Shown here one piece after another: positions 8,336 through 17,272 of a stretch of 64,000 bases of DNA (the stretch's first letter is position 1; every line of letters starts with the position of its first letter). Origin of the DNA: Mesonia sediminis (GTDB lineage: Bacteria; Bacteroidota; Bacteroidia; Flavobacteriales; Flavobacteriaceae); the NCBI RefSeq assembly GCF_042684705.1, contig NZ_JBHULZ010000023.1, forward strand, positions 124,001 through 188,000. The letters run 5' to 3'. The position numbers were made by a program, and so were the translations under genes. The notes beneath the pieces are model-generated. The model ran no database searches and was not told the DNA's origin. It saw only the letters and a list, made by a program, of their open reading frames with translations.

Positions 8336-10507
8336 ATGTTTAAAAGATTTAAAAATATTATTAATGATACCGACTTTATAAAAGCTTGGCTGTTACTATT
8401 TTCGTTATTTGTACCGGTTTTTTCCTTTTATTTGGTTGATGCTATGCCTTATGGAATAGCCATGGCTTTAGGGGTGTTTTTAATTGCTCCAAGTGATGTA
8501 CAGGGGAATTTAAAACATCGCTTTTACGGTATGGTTTCAGCGGCAATTTTGGCCGTTTTAGGTTCGCTTTTAGGAGAGGTAACTCAATTCAATTTAACGT
8601 TGAATTTAATTTGTCTTTTTCTCTTTGTTTTCTTTACGGCGAGTGTCGCGGTATATGGTTTTAGAGCATCATTGGTTAGTTTTTCAGGGCTTTTGGCTAT
8701 TGTTTTAAGCTATGCCAATTTTAGTAAAGAAACAGGGCTTGGCATGCATCTTCTATTTTTAGGTCTAGGGTGTTGCTGGTATATTTTAGTTAGTACACTT
8801 TATATTTTCATTAGGCCCCATAGCTACATTAAAAGGCAGCTAGGTAACCTGGCAAATACAACGGCTCAATTTTTGGTTTTACGACAGAAAATAGTTGAAA
8901 AGCCAAAAAATCTAACTAAGTATTTAGAGAAGCAAAACCAACTTCACATACAAATAAATGAACTGCACGAGAGTTTACGTGAAAGTTTAATTAGCAATAG
9001 AAAAATCTATGGACAGTCAAACACCAATAGGCGTAATTTATTAATTTTTACAGAGCTTATTGATATTTTTGAGGTAGCATTAGCCAATCCGATTGATTAT
9101 AATTGGCTTACCGATTTTAAAAAAACTACTCCTCAAATTATAAAACGATTTTCTAAACTCCAAGCGGATTTAGCAAAACGATTATTTCATTTTTCATCTT
9201 ATTTTTTATCTGAAGTAAAGCTAGAAAAGAAAGATGGTATTCGTTTAAAAATCAGTAAATTGAGAGATGTTTTGCAAAGTGATTCATCTTTAAAAAGTGA
9301 CATAGAATCAAAAGCAACCCTTAAGACATGGTTTAATCAAGAAGTTAGCATATATGAAAAACTTAGCCATATTGAGCGTATAGTTCTAAACCTTAAAAGT
9401 AAGGATAAGTTGGCAAAAATGTCATCTAAAAGCATAAATCGTTTTCTAACACCGGTAGACTACAGTTTTAAGGCTTATAAAAACCAACTGAGTTTTAAGA
9501 ATATTATTTTAAGGCACGCTTTACGTCTGGCTGTTTTGATGGTGGTTGGGGTCGTAATTGGGAAGCTGTTTGCCCTGCAGAATGCTTATTGGATTGTTTT
9601 AACCGCTCTGGTTATTTTAAGGCCTAATTTCGGCCTCACAAAAGAAAGATCTATAAAAAGGATTCTAGGCACCCTGCTTGGCGGTGCTATTGCTTTTTTA
9701 ATTGTTTTTCTTTTCCAAGATCCAATTTTATTTTTGGTGCTTAGCATGCTTTGTTTAGTGGTAGCATTCACTTTAATTCAAAAAAATTATATAGGGGCCG
9801 CAGCTTTTATAACGCTTAATGTTGTTTTTCTTTATGCGCTGTTGCAACCCAATGTTTTAAGTGTAATTCAATATAGGTTATTAGATACCGTAATTGGTGC
9901 AACTTTAGCCTTTTGTGGAAACTTCTTTTTATGGCCTACTTGGGAGCACGCTAATTATCAAAAAGAGGTTAAAGAAGCAATAAAAGGTAGTTTAGCTTAT
10001 TTTAATCAAATTAGGATTTTGTATTCTACCAAGAAGAAGGTTGATGATGAGTATAAACTGGCAAGAAAATCAGCTTTTCTGGCGCAAGGAAATCTTAGCG
10101 CAGCCTTACAGCGTATGGCGCAAGAACCTAAGTCTAAACAAGACGCTTATCAAAAATTATACAAATATAGTGCTTTAAACCAAACCTTTATTTCTTCCTT
10201 AGCTAGCTTGGGTAATTTTATAAATACCCATAAGACAACCCAAATGTCTGATTCTTTTGCTTTTATCGCGGCATCCGTATCAGATAATTTAAACATCACC
10301 CTAGCTAATTTAGAAGGGAAGTCAACGGTTTTACCTGGTGGTGAAGAGACCAAATCGTTAAAAAATGCTTATAACGATTTAAGTTACTCTTTAAATAAAT
10401 TAACTTTGACACAAGACGAAACAGAAAAAATTCAAGAGGCTATTTTAATTTTTGAGCAAATAAAATGGCTTTATGAGATTTCTGAGAAACTAAAAAAAAT
10501 TAGCTAG
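8336..10507 (+). CDS. FUSC-family (YccS/YhfK-like) inner membrane protein
   Basis: This 723-residue protein has the duplicated architecture of the FUSC family. A first block of about six hydrophobic segments covers residues 15-160, a long soluble helical region follows, a second membrane block with VLTALVILRPNFGLTKERSIKRILGTLLGG (shown in parts: residues near 420-450) covers about 395-530, and a helical C-terminal domain ends it. The RP-xx-G-x-T-xxR pattern at the start of the second block is the family signature. YccS/YhfK and the AaeB efflux protein are relatives; export of an aromatic or other organic acid is possible but unproven. The SdiA-regulated-like gene starts 3 bases after its stop. 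Confidence 0.88.
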   Translation: MFKRFKNIINDTDFIKAWLLLFSLFVPVFSFYLVDAMPYGIAMALGVFLIAPSDVQGNLKHRFYGMVSAAILAVLGSLLGEVTQFNLTLNLICLFLFVFFTASVAVYGFRASLVSFSGLLAIVLSYANFSKETGLGMHLLFLGLGCCWYILVSTLYIFIRPHSYIKRQLGNLANTTAQFLVLRQKIVEKPKNLTKYLEKQNQLHIQINELHESLRESLISNRKIYGQSNTNRRNLLIFTELIDIFEVALANPIDYNWLTDFKKTTPQIIKRFSKLQADLAKRLFHFSSYFLSEVKLEKKDGIRLKISKLRDVLQSDSSLKSDIESKATLKTWFNQEVSIYEKLSHIERIVLNLKSKDKLAKMSSKSINRFLTPVDYSFKAYKNQLSFKNIILRHALRLAVLMVVGVVIGKLFALQNAYWIVLTALVILRPNFGLTKERSIKRILGTLLGGAIAFLIVFLFQDPILFLVLSMLCLVVAFTLIQKNYIGAAAFITLNVVFLYALLQPNVLSVIQYRLLDTVIGATLAFCGNFFLWPTWEHANYQKEVKEAIKGSLAYFNQIRILYSTKKKVDDEYKLARKSAFLAQGNLSAALQRMAQEPKSKQDAYQKLYKYSALNQTFISSLASLGNFINTHKTTQMSDSFAFIAASVSDNLNITLANLEGKSTVLPGGEETKSLKNAYNDLSYSLNKLTLTQDETEKIQEAILIFEQIKWLYEISEKLKKIS

Positions 10508-10510
10508 TGT

Positions 10511-11398
10511 ATGGGATCTTATTTTAAAAGTCCGCCATTTTTTATTACCATCGGTATCTTAGCTTTTGTAGGAATCATTTATTTCAATTTTAAAGATCAC
10601 TACAAAATTGATTACGACAACCCTTCTGAGGTAATTATTAAGAATACATGGAAATTACCAAGAGAGTTAGAAGAAGTATCTGGCATTGTTTATATTAACG
10701 AGAAACAATTAGCCTGTGTACAAGATGAAATGGGACTCATTTATTTGTATAATATAGTAACCGGTAAGGTTGAACAAACCATTGAATTTGGTCCGCAAGA
10801 TGATTATGAAGGTATAGCTTTTAATGGTAATGATCTTTTCACCGTTACTAGTGCTGGTAAAATATTTGAAATCAAAAGCTATTTATCAGACTCCATTGCT
10901 ATTAATACTTATCAAACTAAATTATCTCCAAAACATGATATTGAAGGGTTTACCTATGACCCTGCTAAAAATCAGTTATGGCTGGCAGCAAAACAAAATG
11001 GGGACAAGGATGAAAAATATAAGGGTGTTTATGCTTTTGATCTAACCTCGAAAAGGTTTATAGAAGAACCGATATTTAAATTGAAGTTTGATAACCCTAT
11101 TTTTAAAGAACTTAAAAATGTGGGTAGTAAGAAAACTTTTAGAACATCAGAAATTGCCATTCACCCTCAAACAAAAGATATATATATGTTAGATGCTAAA
11201 ATTCCAAAGCTCTTGATTTTAAATCGTAACTGGGAAGCAGAAAAACTGATTGTTTTAGATCCTGATCAGCATCCGCAACCAGAGGGCATAACCTTTAGTC
11301 CCGATGGTAAAATATTTTTATCTAATGAGGGGGAGTGGAAGCCAGCCACCATTCATCAGGTTGAAATAAAGAACAAAAAGGCTACCAAAAAGAAATAA
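10511..11398 (+). CDS. SdiA-regulated-like beta-propeller protein
   Basis: The 295-residue protein starts with an uncleaved-looking N-terminal hydrophobic segment (residues 8-24, FFITIGILAFVGIIYF), so it is probably anchored in the inner membrane facing the periplasm. The rest has repeated strands typical of the SdiA-regulated/YjiK family: ELEEVSGIVYINEKQLACV, DDYEGIAF, HDIEGFTYD, QPEGITFSPDGKIFLSNEG. These propeller repeats resemble phytase- or NHL-like blades, but no catalytic role is established. Three bases separate it from the FUSC gene, so the two are one transcript. The 3' end overlaps the A/T-rich hairpin shared with the convergent PBP gene. Confidence 0.82.
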   Translation: MGSYFKSPPFFITIGILAFVGIIYFNFKDHYKIDYDNPSEVIIKNTWKLPRELEEVSGIVYINEKQLACVQDEMGLIYLYNIVTGKVEQTIEFGPQDDYEGIAFNGNDLFTVTSAGKIFEIKSYLSDSIAINTYQTKLSPKHDIEGFTYDPAKNQLWLAAKQNGDKDEKYKGVYAFDLTSKRFIEEPIFKLKFDNPIFKELKNVGSKKTFRTSEIAIHPQTKDIYMLDAKIPKLLILNRNWEAEKLIVLDPDQHPQPEGITFSPDGKIFLSNEGEWKPATIHQVEIKNKKATKKK

Positions 11399-11415
11399 AA
11401 GCTTTATTTCTTTTT
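11387..11415. terminator. Compact hairpin overlapping two convergent stop codons
   Basis: A 13-bp stem (AAAAAGAAATAAA and its complement) with a 3-base AGC loop. It spans the last codons of the SdiA-regulated-like gene and the last codons of the opposite PBP gene, which end 5 bases apart. It is AT-rich, so less stable than the other terminators in the window. Confidence 0.55.
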
Positions 11416-13707
11416 AAACCAAGAGAAAATTCCTTTTTTCTTTTTTTGTTTGTCTTCGTGAAAGGATTTTTCATCTTTGTTTTTCCCAAATATTCGTTTA
11501 AAAAGTCCGTCTTTTTTTTCAACATCACATTCAATGGCCTTTTTAACTTCTTTTGATATGGGTTCAAATTGCGCCTGTGTTATCTCATCAAATTCTTTAT
11601 TTTTTGACAAAGCCGAATAAAATTCGGCAAACATAGGTAGAGCAGCATTTGCACCCTGGCCAATAGCGGTAGAACTAAAATTAATTTTTGCATTATCGTT
11701 ACCCACCCAAGTTAAACAAACTAATTTTGGTGTAATTGCGGCGAACCAAGCGTCCTTATTATTTTGAGTGGTTCCTGTTTTTCCCGCAATAGCGTTATTT
11801 AATCTGTAAGTTGTGCGCAATCGTGAGGCGGTTCCTTTGTTTACGGTTGATTGCATAAATGAAAGCATAACTTGTCTTGTAAAGCTTGAAAAAGCAACCT
11901 TTTGTGTGTCTGGTTTATTTTCTTTATCGTGGGTCCAAATAACTTCTCCACTTTTATTCTTTATTGTTTTTATAAACACAGGCTCTGGTGCCACCCCACC
12001 ATTTACAAAAGTTGAATAAACCTGCGCCATATCCAAAAGCTTCATGTCGGTAACCCCTAAAGCAATTGAAGGTACCTTAGGCAACTCTTGTTGAATTCCC
12101 ATCTTTTCTGCTTGTTCAATGGTTTTTTCAATTCCTACTTCTTGCAGTACTTTTACTGCAATCGTATTAATAGATTCGCTTAAGGCTTTTTCTAAAGAAT
12201 AATTAATATGCTGTTCAGATTCTTTATTTTCCTTAGAGGCATTTTTCGGAGTCCAATTTTTCATGTCGGTATATGTTACCGCATTAGGGCTATAGTAGGA
12301 GCAGGGGTCTAAGCCATTTTCGATAGCTGCAGTATATACAATCGGTTTAAATAAAGATCCTACTTGTCTTTTGCTTTGACTCACGTGATCGTATTTAAAA
12401 TAAGTGTAATCGATACCTCCAAGATAAGATTTTACTTCGCCGGTATTAGGTTCTAAAGCCACGAAACCCATATTTAAAAATTTGGAAAAATGCTCAATAC
12501 TATCTAAAATACTAAGGTTTTTAATGGTTGATTCCTTCCAGTCGAAAAGCTTAACTTTTTGTTTTTTGTTTAAGGAATCCTTCAATTGGGCCGAGCTTAA
12601 ATTTTGACTCTTTAGTTTCTTATAATAGGGTAATTGTTGTAAGGCCCAATTGAAGGCTGCTTTGTTTTTGAGCCAAGGTGCATTATTGCCATAGCCTTTT
12701 TCAAATTGACTTTGTAAACGCGCCATATGTTTTTTCATAGCTCGTTCGGCAACTAATTGCATAGGTTTGTTTAAAGTAGTTTCTATTCGCAAACCATCGG
12801 TTAAAATATTATACAAGTCGCCATTGGCTTGCTTAAGCTTATATTTTTGTATTATTTGCTCGGTTTGTTTTCTAACCTTTTCTCTAAAGTATCCCGCAAT
12901 ACCTTGATTTGGTGAAAAATACTGATAATCTAATTTGATTTTTTGGGCAATTAATTGATTTGTCTCTGTAGTGCTTAAATAATTGTATTTATTCATTTGT
13001 TTTAAAACTACGTCACGTCTTAACTGGGCACGTTCTGGAAATAATCTGGGATTGTAGCTATGGTTAGCCTTTAAACTCCCTATAAGGGTAGCAGCCTGTG
13101 CCACTGTTAGGTTTTTTGTTTTGGTATTAAAGAATTTAAAGGCAGCACTTTCAATGCCATAAGTATTATCTGGAAATGGAACCGTATTTAAATATAGTTC
13201 AATAATTTCTTCTTTGGTGTATAGCTCTTCTATACGTTGCGCCACAATACTTTCTTTAAGTTTATTGATTACAATGCTAAAAACGGGATAAGCATCTCTT
13301 CCGTAAAGATTTTTAGCCAATTGTAAAGTTAATGTGCTACCGCCACCAGAAGATTTATCAGATAATAAAATTGTTTTAAAAAATACCCTAAATAAACTTT
13401 TGGCGTCTATGCCATCGTGCTCATAAAATCGGGCGTCTTCGGTAGCAATTAAAGCGTTTATAAGATGAGGAGGGAAATCTGAAAAAGAAACGGCCTGGCG
13501 ATCATAAATGTATACCTTGCCCAATAATGAGCCTTGATCGTCAACTATCTCGGTTGCGACACTTTGTTTTAGATTTTTCAATTCGTCTTTTGAGGGTATT
13601 TTTCCAAATGCTCCCCAATAAATGCTCAAATAAAAGGAGAGAAAAATAACCCCTAGGCCAGCAAATAACCATAAAATTCTTTTTAACCAAACTTTCATGC
13701 TTGTCAT
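11404..13707 (-). CDS. Class A penicillin-binding protein (PBP1A-like)
   Basis: This bifunctional peptidoglycan synthase polymerises lipid II and crosslinks stem peptides on the periplasmic face. From the ATG at 13707 (an in-frame TTG lies 9 bases upstream) it has 767 residues: an N-terminal TM helix (about 10-30); a GT51 domain with catalytic Glu90 in ATEDARFYEHDG and GGSTLTLQLAKN near 122-133; and a transpeptidase domain with S451-LF-K454, S512-I-N514 and K643-T-G645. The GT51 motif reads GGSTLTLQ where GGSTITQQ is usual. The last 35 residues are extremely basic, with two aromatic/Lys patches (GLFKRIFGKNK and GIFSWFKKK). It is convergent with the SdiA-regulated-like gene. Confidence 0.95.
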   Translation of the reverse strand: MTSMKVWLKRILWLFAGLGVIFLSFYLSIYWGAFGKIPSKDELKNLKQSVATEIVDDQGSLLGKVYIYDRQAVSFSDFPPHLINALIATEDARFYEHDGIDAKSLFRVFFKTILLSDKSSGGGSTLTLQLAKNLYGRDAYPVFSIVINKLKESIVAQRIEELYTKEEIIELYLNTVPFPDNTYGIESAAFKFFNTKTKNLTVAQAATLIGSLKANHSYNPRLFPERAQLRRDVVLKQMNKYNYLSTTETNQLIAQKIKLDYQYFSPNQGIAGYFREKVRKQTEQIIQKYKLKQANGDLYNILTDGLRIETTLNKPMQLVAERAMKKHMARLQSQFEKGYGNNAPWLKNKAAFNWALQQLPYYKKLKSQNLSSAQLKDSLNKKQKVKLFDWKESTIKNLSILDSIEHFSKFLNMGFVALEPNTGEVKSYLGGIDYTYFKYDHVSQSKRQVGSLFKPIVYTAAIENGLDPCSYYSPNAVTYTDMKNWTPKNASKENKESEQHINYSLEKALSESINTIAVKVLQEVGIEKTIEQAEKMGIQQELPKVPSIALGVTDMKLLDMAQVYSTFVNGGVAPEPVFIKTIKNKSGEVIWTHDKENKPDTQKVAFSSFTRQVMLSFMQSTVNKGTASRLRTTYRLNNAIAGKTGTTQNNKDAWFAAITPKLVCLTWVGNDNAKINFSSTAIGQGANAALPMFAEFYSALSKNKEFDEITQAQFEPISKEVKKAIECDVEKKDGLFKRIFGKNKDEKSFHEDKQKKKKGIFSWFKKK

Positions 13708-13903
13708 TTTATGCAAATTACTGGATTAGCTTTTAAATATGTATAAATTTTCTACAGAGTTTAACAAACTGGTATAAATGATATTCTTTTTTATTAAGGC
13801 GATAATCTTTACGGATTTTGATTAAGTTAAAAAAAAACTAAACCAGTTAGCGATTATGGCTTTTTAAATTAGTCCACTTATATTTAAAATAAAATTTAAT
13901 AAA

Positions 13904-14632
13904 ATGATAAGAATTAAAGGTAAAACAGGCTTAATTACAGGAGGAACAAAAGGCATTGGTTTAGGAATAGCCGAAGCTTTACTTAGCGAAGGCGTAAACG
14001 TTGCTATAACCAGTAGGTCGCTTAGCAAAGCAGAAGAAACTGCGAAGCAATTAAATGCAAAATTTGATCAGGCAAAGGCAATAGGCATTAAGGCAGATGT
14101 GCGTAACTTTCAAGAACAAAAAGAGGCAGTGCAACAAACCTTAGAAAAATTCGACCAATTGGATTATGTGATAGCCAACGCTGGTTTAGGTCATTTTGCG
14201 CCTATTTCCGAATTGACAGAAGAACAGTGGAAAGAAACTATTGATACCAACTTAAGCGGAGTATTTTATTCGGCAAAAGCCAGTGTAGAAGCTTTAAGCA
14301 AAACAAAAGGGTATTTCATAAGTATTTCTAGTTTAGCGGGTTGTAATTTCTTTGCAGGAGGAGCAGCCTACAATGCTAGTAAATTTGGGGTTACAGGATT
14401 TACCCAAGCCATGATGCTTGACGTGCGCGATAAGGGTATCAAGGTTTCAACCATTATGCCTGGTTCTGTTTCTACTCATTTCAATGGCAACAATCCTAAT
14501 GTTAATGAAGATCAAGAGGCTTGGAAAATTCAAATAGAAGATTTAGGGGAGATCGTAGTTAATTTATTTAAAATGCACCCAAGAACATTACCAAGTAAAA
14601 TTGAAGTAAGACCAGCTCAAACAAAAAAGTAA
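13904..14632 (+). CDS. Short-chain dehydrogenase/reductase
   Basis: This classical SDR of 242 residues has the cofactor motif TGGTKGIG (12-19), NAGLGH near 92-97, the catalytic Ser at 142-143, and Tyr156-xxx-Lys160 in YNASKFG. Such enzymes oxidise or reduce alcohols and ketones with NAD(P)H. The SRS after the second strand (TSRSL) favours NADPH. The C-terminus with MHPRTLPSKIEVRPAQTKK resembles the 3-oxoacyl reductase/FabG-like and YgfF groups, but the substrate is undefined. The aldo/keto reductase gene starts 8 bases after its stop, so the two are co-transcribed. Only a weak TATATTTA element is seen 18 bases upstream of the ATG. Confidence 0.92.
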   Translation: MIRIKGKTGLITGGTKGIGLGIAEALLSEGVNVAITSRSLSKAEETAKQLNAKFDQAKAIGIKADVRNFQEQKEAVQQTLEKFDQLDYVIANAGLGHFAPISELTEEQWKETIDTNLSGVFYSAKASVEALSKTKGYFISISSLAGCNFFAGGAAYNASKFGVTGFTQAMMLDVRDKGIKVSTIMPGSVSTHFNGNNPNVNEDQEAWKIQIEDLGEIVVNLFKMHPRTLPSKIEVRPAQTKK

Positions 14633-14640
14633 AAAGACAA

Positions 14641-15594
14641 ATGGAGTTGAAAAATTTGGGAACAACCAGCATTAAAATACCGCCAATTGTTTTTGGCGGT
14701 AATGTTTTTGGTTGGACAGCAGATAAAACACAAAGCTTTAAATTACTAGATGAATTGGTGAGTCTGGGTTTTAATGCAATAGATACTGCAGATGTTTATT
14801 CGAGATGGGCTACGGGAAACCAAGGAGGCGAGTCAGAAATTATCATAGGGGAGTGGATGCAGCGTAATAATAACAGAGATAAAATTAGCCTTTTTACTAA
14901 AGTAGGCAGCAATATGAAGCCTGGTGGCGAAAAAAATATCTCAAAAAAATATATTTTAAAGGCGGTAGAAGATTCACTTACCCGCCTAAAAACAGATTAT
15001 ATCGACCTGTATTTTAGCCATTATGATGATTTTAAAACACCTGTAACCGAAACTCTAAGTGCTTATGAGCAGTTGATTAGTGAAGGAAAAGTTAGGCATA
15101 TAGGCGCTTCTAACTTTTCACCCGAACGCTTAATAGAAAATTTAGAAGCAAGCCGTGTAGAAAATTTACCCAAATACGAAGTTTTTCAACCGCTATATAA
15201 TCTAATAGACCGCCAAGAGTTTGAAAAAACAATAAAAACAATTTGCAAGGAGCATAAAATGGGAGTTATAAGTTATTTTTCGCTTGCTAGCGGATTTTTA
15301 ACGGGAAAGTATAAAACAGAAATGGATTTTGAAGGTGCTGAAAGAAAACGATTTGCCCAAAAATATTTAAATCATAAAAATTTAAGTATTTTAAATCAAA
15401 TGGATAATATTGCGGCCGAACATCAAGTGAGTTTAGCAGCGGTAGCTTTGCGCTGGATTATGCAACGACCAGAGATTTCAGCGCCAATTGCTAGTGCAAC
15501 CAATACAGATCAATTATCGGCGTTTAAAGAGGCAATCTCATTTGAGTTAAATGCCGAACAAATGAGTATTTTGAATACTTGGAGCCAAGTATAA
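14641..15594 (+). CDS. Aldo/keto reductase
   Basis: The 317-residue (alpha/beta)8 oxidoreductase has the AKR catalytic tetrad readable as Asp48, Tyr53, Lys87 and His127 (NAIDTADVY, FTKVG, YFSHYDD). The C-terminal half has the NADP-binding GASNFSPERL stretch and APIASATN near the end. AKRs reduce aldehydes and ketones in the cytosol with NADPH. Sequence style (ARWATGNQGGESE, IGEWM) fits the AKR11/AKR12 type often annotated as general-stress or auxin-induced-like. It forms a two-gene operon with the SDR and ends in a hairpin terminator shared with rpoD. The physiological substrate is unknown. Confidence 0.93.
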   Translation: MELKNLGTTSIKIPPIVFGGNVFGWTADKTQSFKLLDELVSLGFNAIDTADVYSRWATGNQGGESEIIIGEWMQRNNNRDKISLFTKVGSNMKPGGEKNISKKYILKAVEDSLTRLKTDYIDLYFSHYDDFKTPVTETLSAYEQLISEGKVRHIGASNFSPERLIENLEASRVENLPKYEVFQPLYNLIDRQEFEKTIKTICKEHKMGVISYFSLASGFLTGKYKTEMDFEGAERKRFAQKYLNHKNLSILNQMDNIAAEHQVSLAAVALRWIMQRPEISAPIASATNTDQLSAFKEAISFELNAEQMSILNTWSQV

Positions 15595-15625
15595 AAAAAG
15601 CTGTGCTTTCTAGCACAGCTTTTTT
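15594..15625. terminator. Bidirectional hairpin terminator between the aldo/keto reductase and rpoD genes
   Basis: GCTGTGCT and its complement AGCACAGC around a TTCT loop, extended by A and T runs to a stem of about 14 bp. It begins within the stop codon of the reductase gene and lies just beyond the end of rpoD. Confidence 0.9.
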
Positions 15626-15628
15626 AGA

Positions 15629-16495
15629 TTATCCTAAATATTTTTTTAGAATCTTATTTTTAGATTGGTGTTTTAAACGCCTTATTCCTTTTTCTCTAAT
15701 TTGTCTAACCCGCTCACGGCTTAAATCAAAGGTATCTCCAATTTCTTGCAAAGTCATAGCCGGTTGATTCCCAATACCATAGTTAAGACGTATTACATCA
15801 GCTTCTCGAGTTGAAAGGGTATCTAAAGCACGATTAATTTCAATGCTTAAAGAATCCTGCATTAAGGTATCATCTGGATTTGGAGATTCTCCAGAACTTA
15901 AAACATCATATAAATTAGAGTCATTTTCACCATCTTTAAAGGGAGCATCCATGGAAAGATGGCGCCCTGAATTTTTTAAAGCGGTCTTTACTTGGCTAAC
16001 CGACATATCTAACTCTTTTGCTATTTCTTCTGCACTAGGTGGTCGTTGTAGGCTTTGTTCTAAATGCGAAAATGCCTTATTTATTTTATTGATCACCCCA
16101 ATTTTATTCAGCGGTAAGCGTACTACCCGTGATTGTTCGGCTAAAGCTTGAAGAATAGATTGACGAATCCACCAAACCGCATAAGATATGAATTTGAAAC
16201 CACGAGTCTCATCAAAACGCTTAGCAGCTTTAACTAACCCCACATTTCCTTCATTAATTAAATCGGGGAGTTTTAAACCCTGGTTTTGATATTGTTTGGC
16301 TACTGAAACAACAAATCGCAAATTGGCATTAGTTAGTTTTTCGAGCGCACGTTGATCACCTTCACGTATACGCTGTGCTAATTCTACTTCTTCTTCAGCG
16401 GTAATTAAATCTACTTTACTAATGTCCTGCAAGTATTTATCTAAAGATTTTGACTCCCTATTTGTAACCTGCTTGGTAATTTTAAGCTGTCTCAT
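15629..16495 (-). CDS. rpoD: Primary sigma factor RpoD (Bacteroidota type)
   Basis: This is the housekeeping sigma factor that directs core RNA polymerase to most promoters. At 288 residues it is the short form known from Bacteroidota, with no region 1.1. Visible parts: region 1.2 (LDKYLQDISKVDLITAEEEVELAQRI), region 2 (LRFVVSVAKQYQNQGLKLPDLINEGNVG in two parts, RFDETRGFKFISYAVWWIRQ), region 3 (PLNKIGVINKINKA) and region 4 with the helix-turn-helix DLSRERVRQIREKGIRRLK at the end. Bacteroidota sigma of this type reads TTTG/TAnnTTTG promoters, and the window contains many. No clear promoter of that type precedes rpoD itself. Confidence 0.97.
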   Translation of the reverse strand: MRQLKITKQVTNRESKSLDKYLQDISKVDLITAEEEVELAQRIREGDQRALEKLTNANLRFVVSVAKQYQNQGLKLPDLINEGNVGLVKAAKRFDETRGFKFISYAVWWIRQSILQALAEQSRVVRLPLNKIGVINKINKAFSHLEQSLQRPPSAEEIAKELDMSVSQVKTALKNSGRHLSMDAPFKDGENDSNLYDVLSSGESPNPDDTLMQDSLSIEINRALDTLSTREADVIRLNYGIGNQPAMTLQEIGDTFDLSRERVRQIREKGIRRLKHQSKNKILKKYLG

Positions 16496-16590
16496 ATGAT
16501 GCTAAACGTATTAAATGATTTATTAAACAGGACATTATACAATTTTTTTTTGATATTTCCAAATTTTTTTTGTAAGAATATCCAGAGTGT

Positions 16591-16620
16591 AAAAAACGCA
16601 GCCTTTGAGCTGCGTTTTTT
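16591..16620 (-). terminator. Terminator of the FKBP gene
   Basis: A perfect 12-bp stem (AAAAAACGCAGC and complement) with a 6-base loop, ending in a T run on the minus strand. It lies 28 bases beyond the stop of the FKBP gene. Confidence 0.88.
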
Positions 16621-16648
16621 TATTTAGAAATGTTGATTATGGGAGTAA

Positions 16649-17077
16649 TTACTTAATTTCCATTACTTCCACGTCAAACACTAAATTTTTACCAGCTAAT
16701 GGATGATTTGCGTCTACAATGATAGACTCATCTTTTACTTCGGCCACTCTTAATTGGCGCTCAGTTCCATCAGGATTTTTCGATACTAACCCCATACCTA
16801 CTTTAGGCTCAATTTCTTGCGGTAACTGGTTTTTAGGTACTTCTTGAAAAAGCTCTTCGCGAACCTCTCCATAAGCTTCTGTATGTGCAATATTAATGGT
16901 TTTCTTTTCGTTTACTTTCATGTCAATTAACCCGTTTTCAAAACCAGGTATAATTTGACCTTGTCCTAAGGTGAACTCAATTGGCTCACGCTCTAACGAA
17001 CTGTCAAAAATTTGACCGTCTTCTAATTTACCTGTGTAATGTACTTTTACCGTGTCATTTTGTTTAACTTGACTCAT
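16649..17077 (-). CDS. FKBP-type peptidyl-prolyl cis-trans isomerase (SlyD-like)
   Basis: The protein catalyses Xaa-Pro isomerisation and helps folding. It has 142 residues and starts directly with the FKBP strand VKVHYTGKLEDGQIFDSS. FTLGQGQIIPGFE follows near residue 32-44, and after an insert of about 60 residues the domain is completed by NHPLAGKNLVFDVEVMEI. That split FKBP with an insert-in-flap (chaperone) domain is the SlyD/FkpB arrangement. The His-rich metal-binding tail of enterobacterial SlyD is absent. No signal peptide, so cytosolic. It is a single gene with its own terminator. Confidence 0.94.
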   Translation of the reverse strand: MSQVKQNDTVKVHYTGKLEDGQIFDSSLEREPIEFTLGQGQIIPGFENGLIDMKVNEKKTINIAHTEAYGEVREELFQEVPKNQLPQEIEPKVGMGLVSKNPDGTERQLRVAEVKDESIIVDANHPLAGKNLVFDVEVMEIK

Positions 17078-17216
17078 AAAATTATTTTTCTTGTTTTACT
17101 AATGGTGAGTATTTTACCCACTCGCGTATTCAAGGTCAAAATTCATGCCAAGTATTGTATAGATGAAAAATAGTTATGAATATGACAATAATGCAGGTTG
17201 TTATGGCAGGTGTTTT

Positions 17217-17250
17217 AAACAAAAAAGCTCTTTATGAGCTTTTTTTGTTT
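17217..17250 (-). terminator. Terminator of the OmpA-like lipoprotein gene
   Basis: AAACAAAAAAGCTC pairs with GAGCTTTTTTTGTTT around a TTTAT loop with one bulged T. On the minus strand it follows the stop codon of the lipoprotein gene by 23 bases and ends in a T-rich tract. Confidence 0.8.
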
Positions 17251-17272
17251 TAAATGTAATTTAACTCGACTT

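Noticed and set aside
15843..16151. Open frame of about 100 codons on the plus strand opposite rpoD
   Set aside because: It is the shadow of the highly conserved rpoD frame, has no start signal and no recognisable fold.
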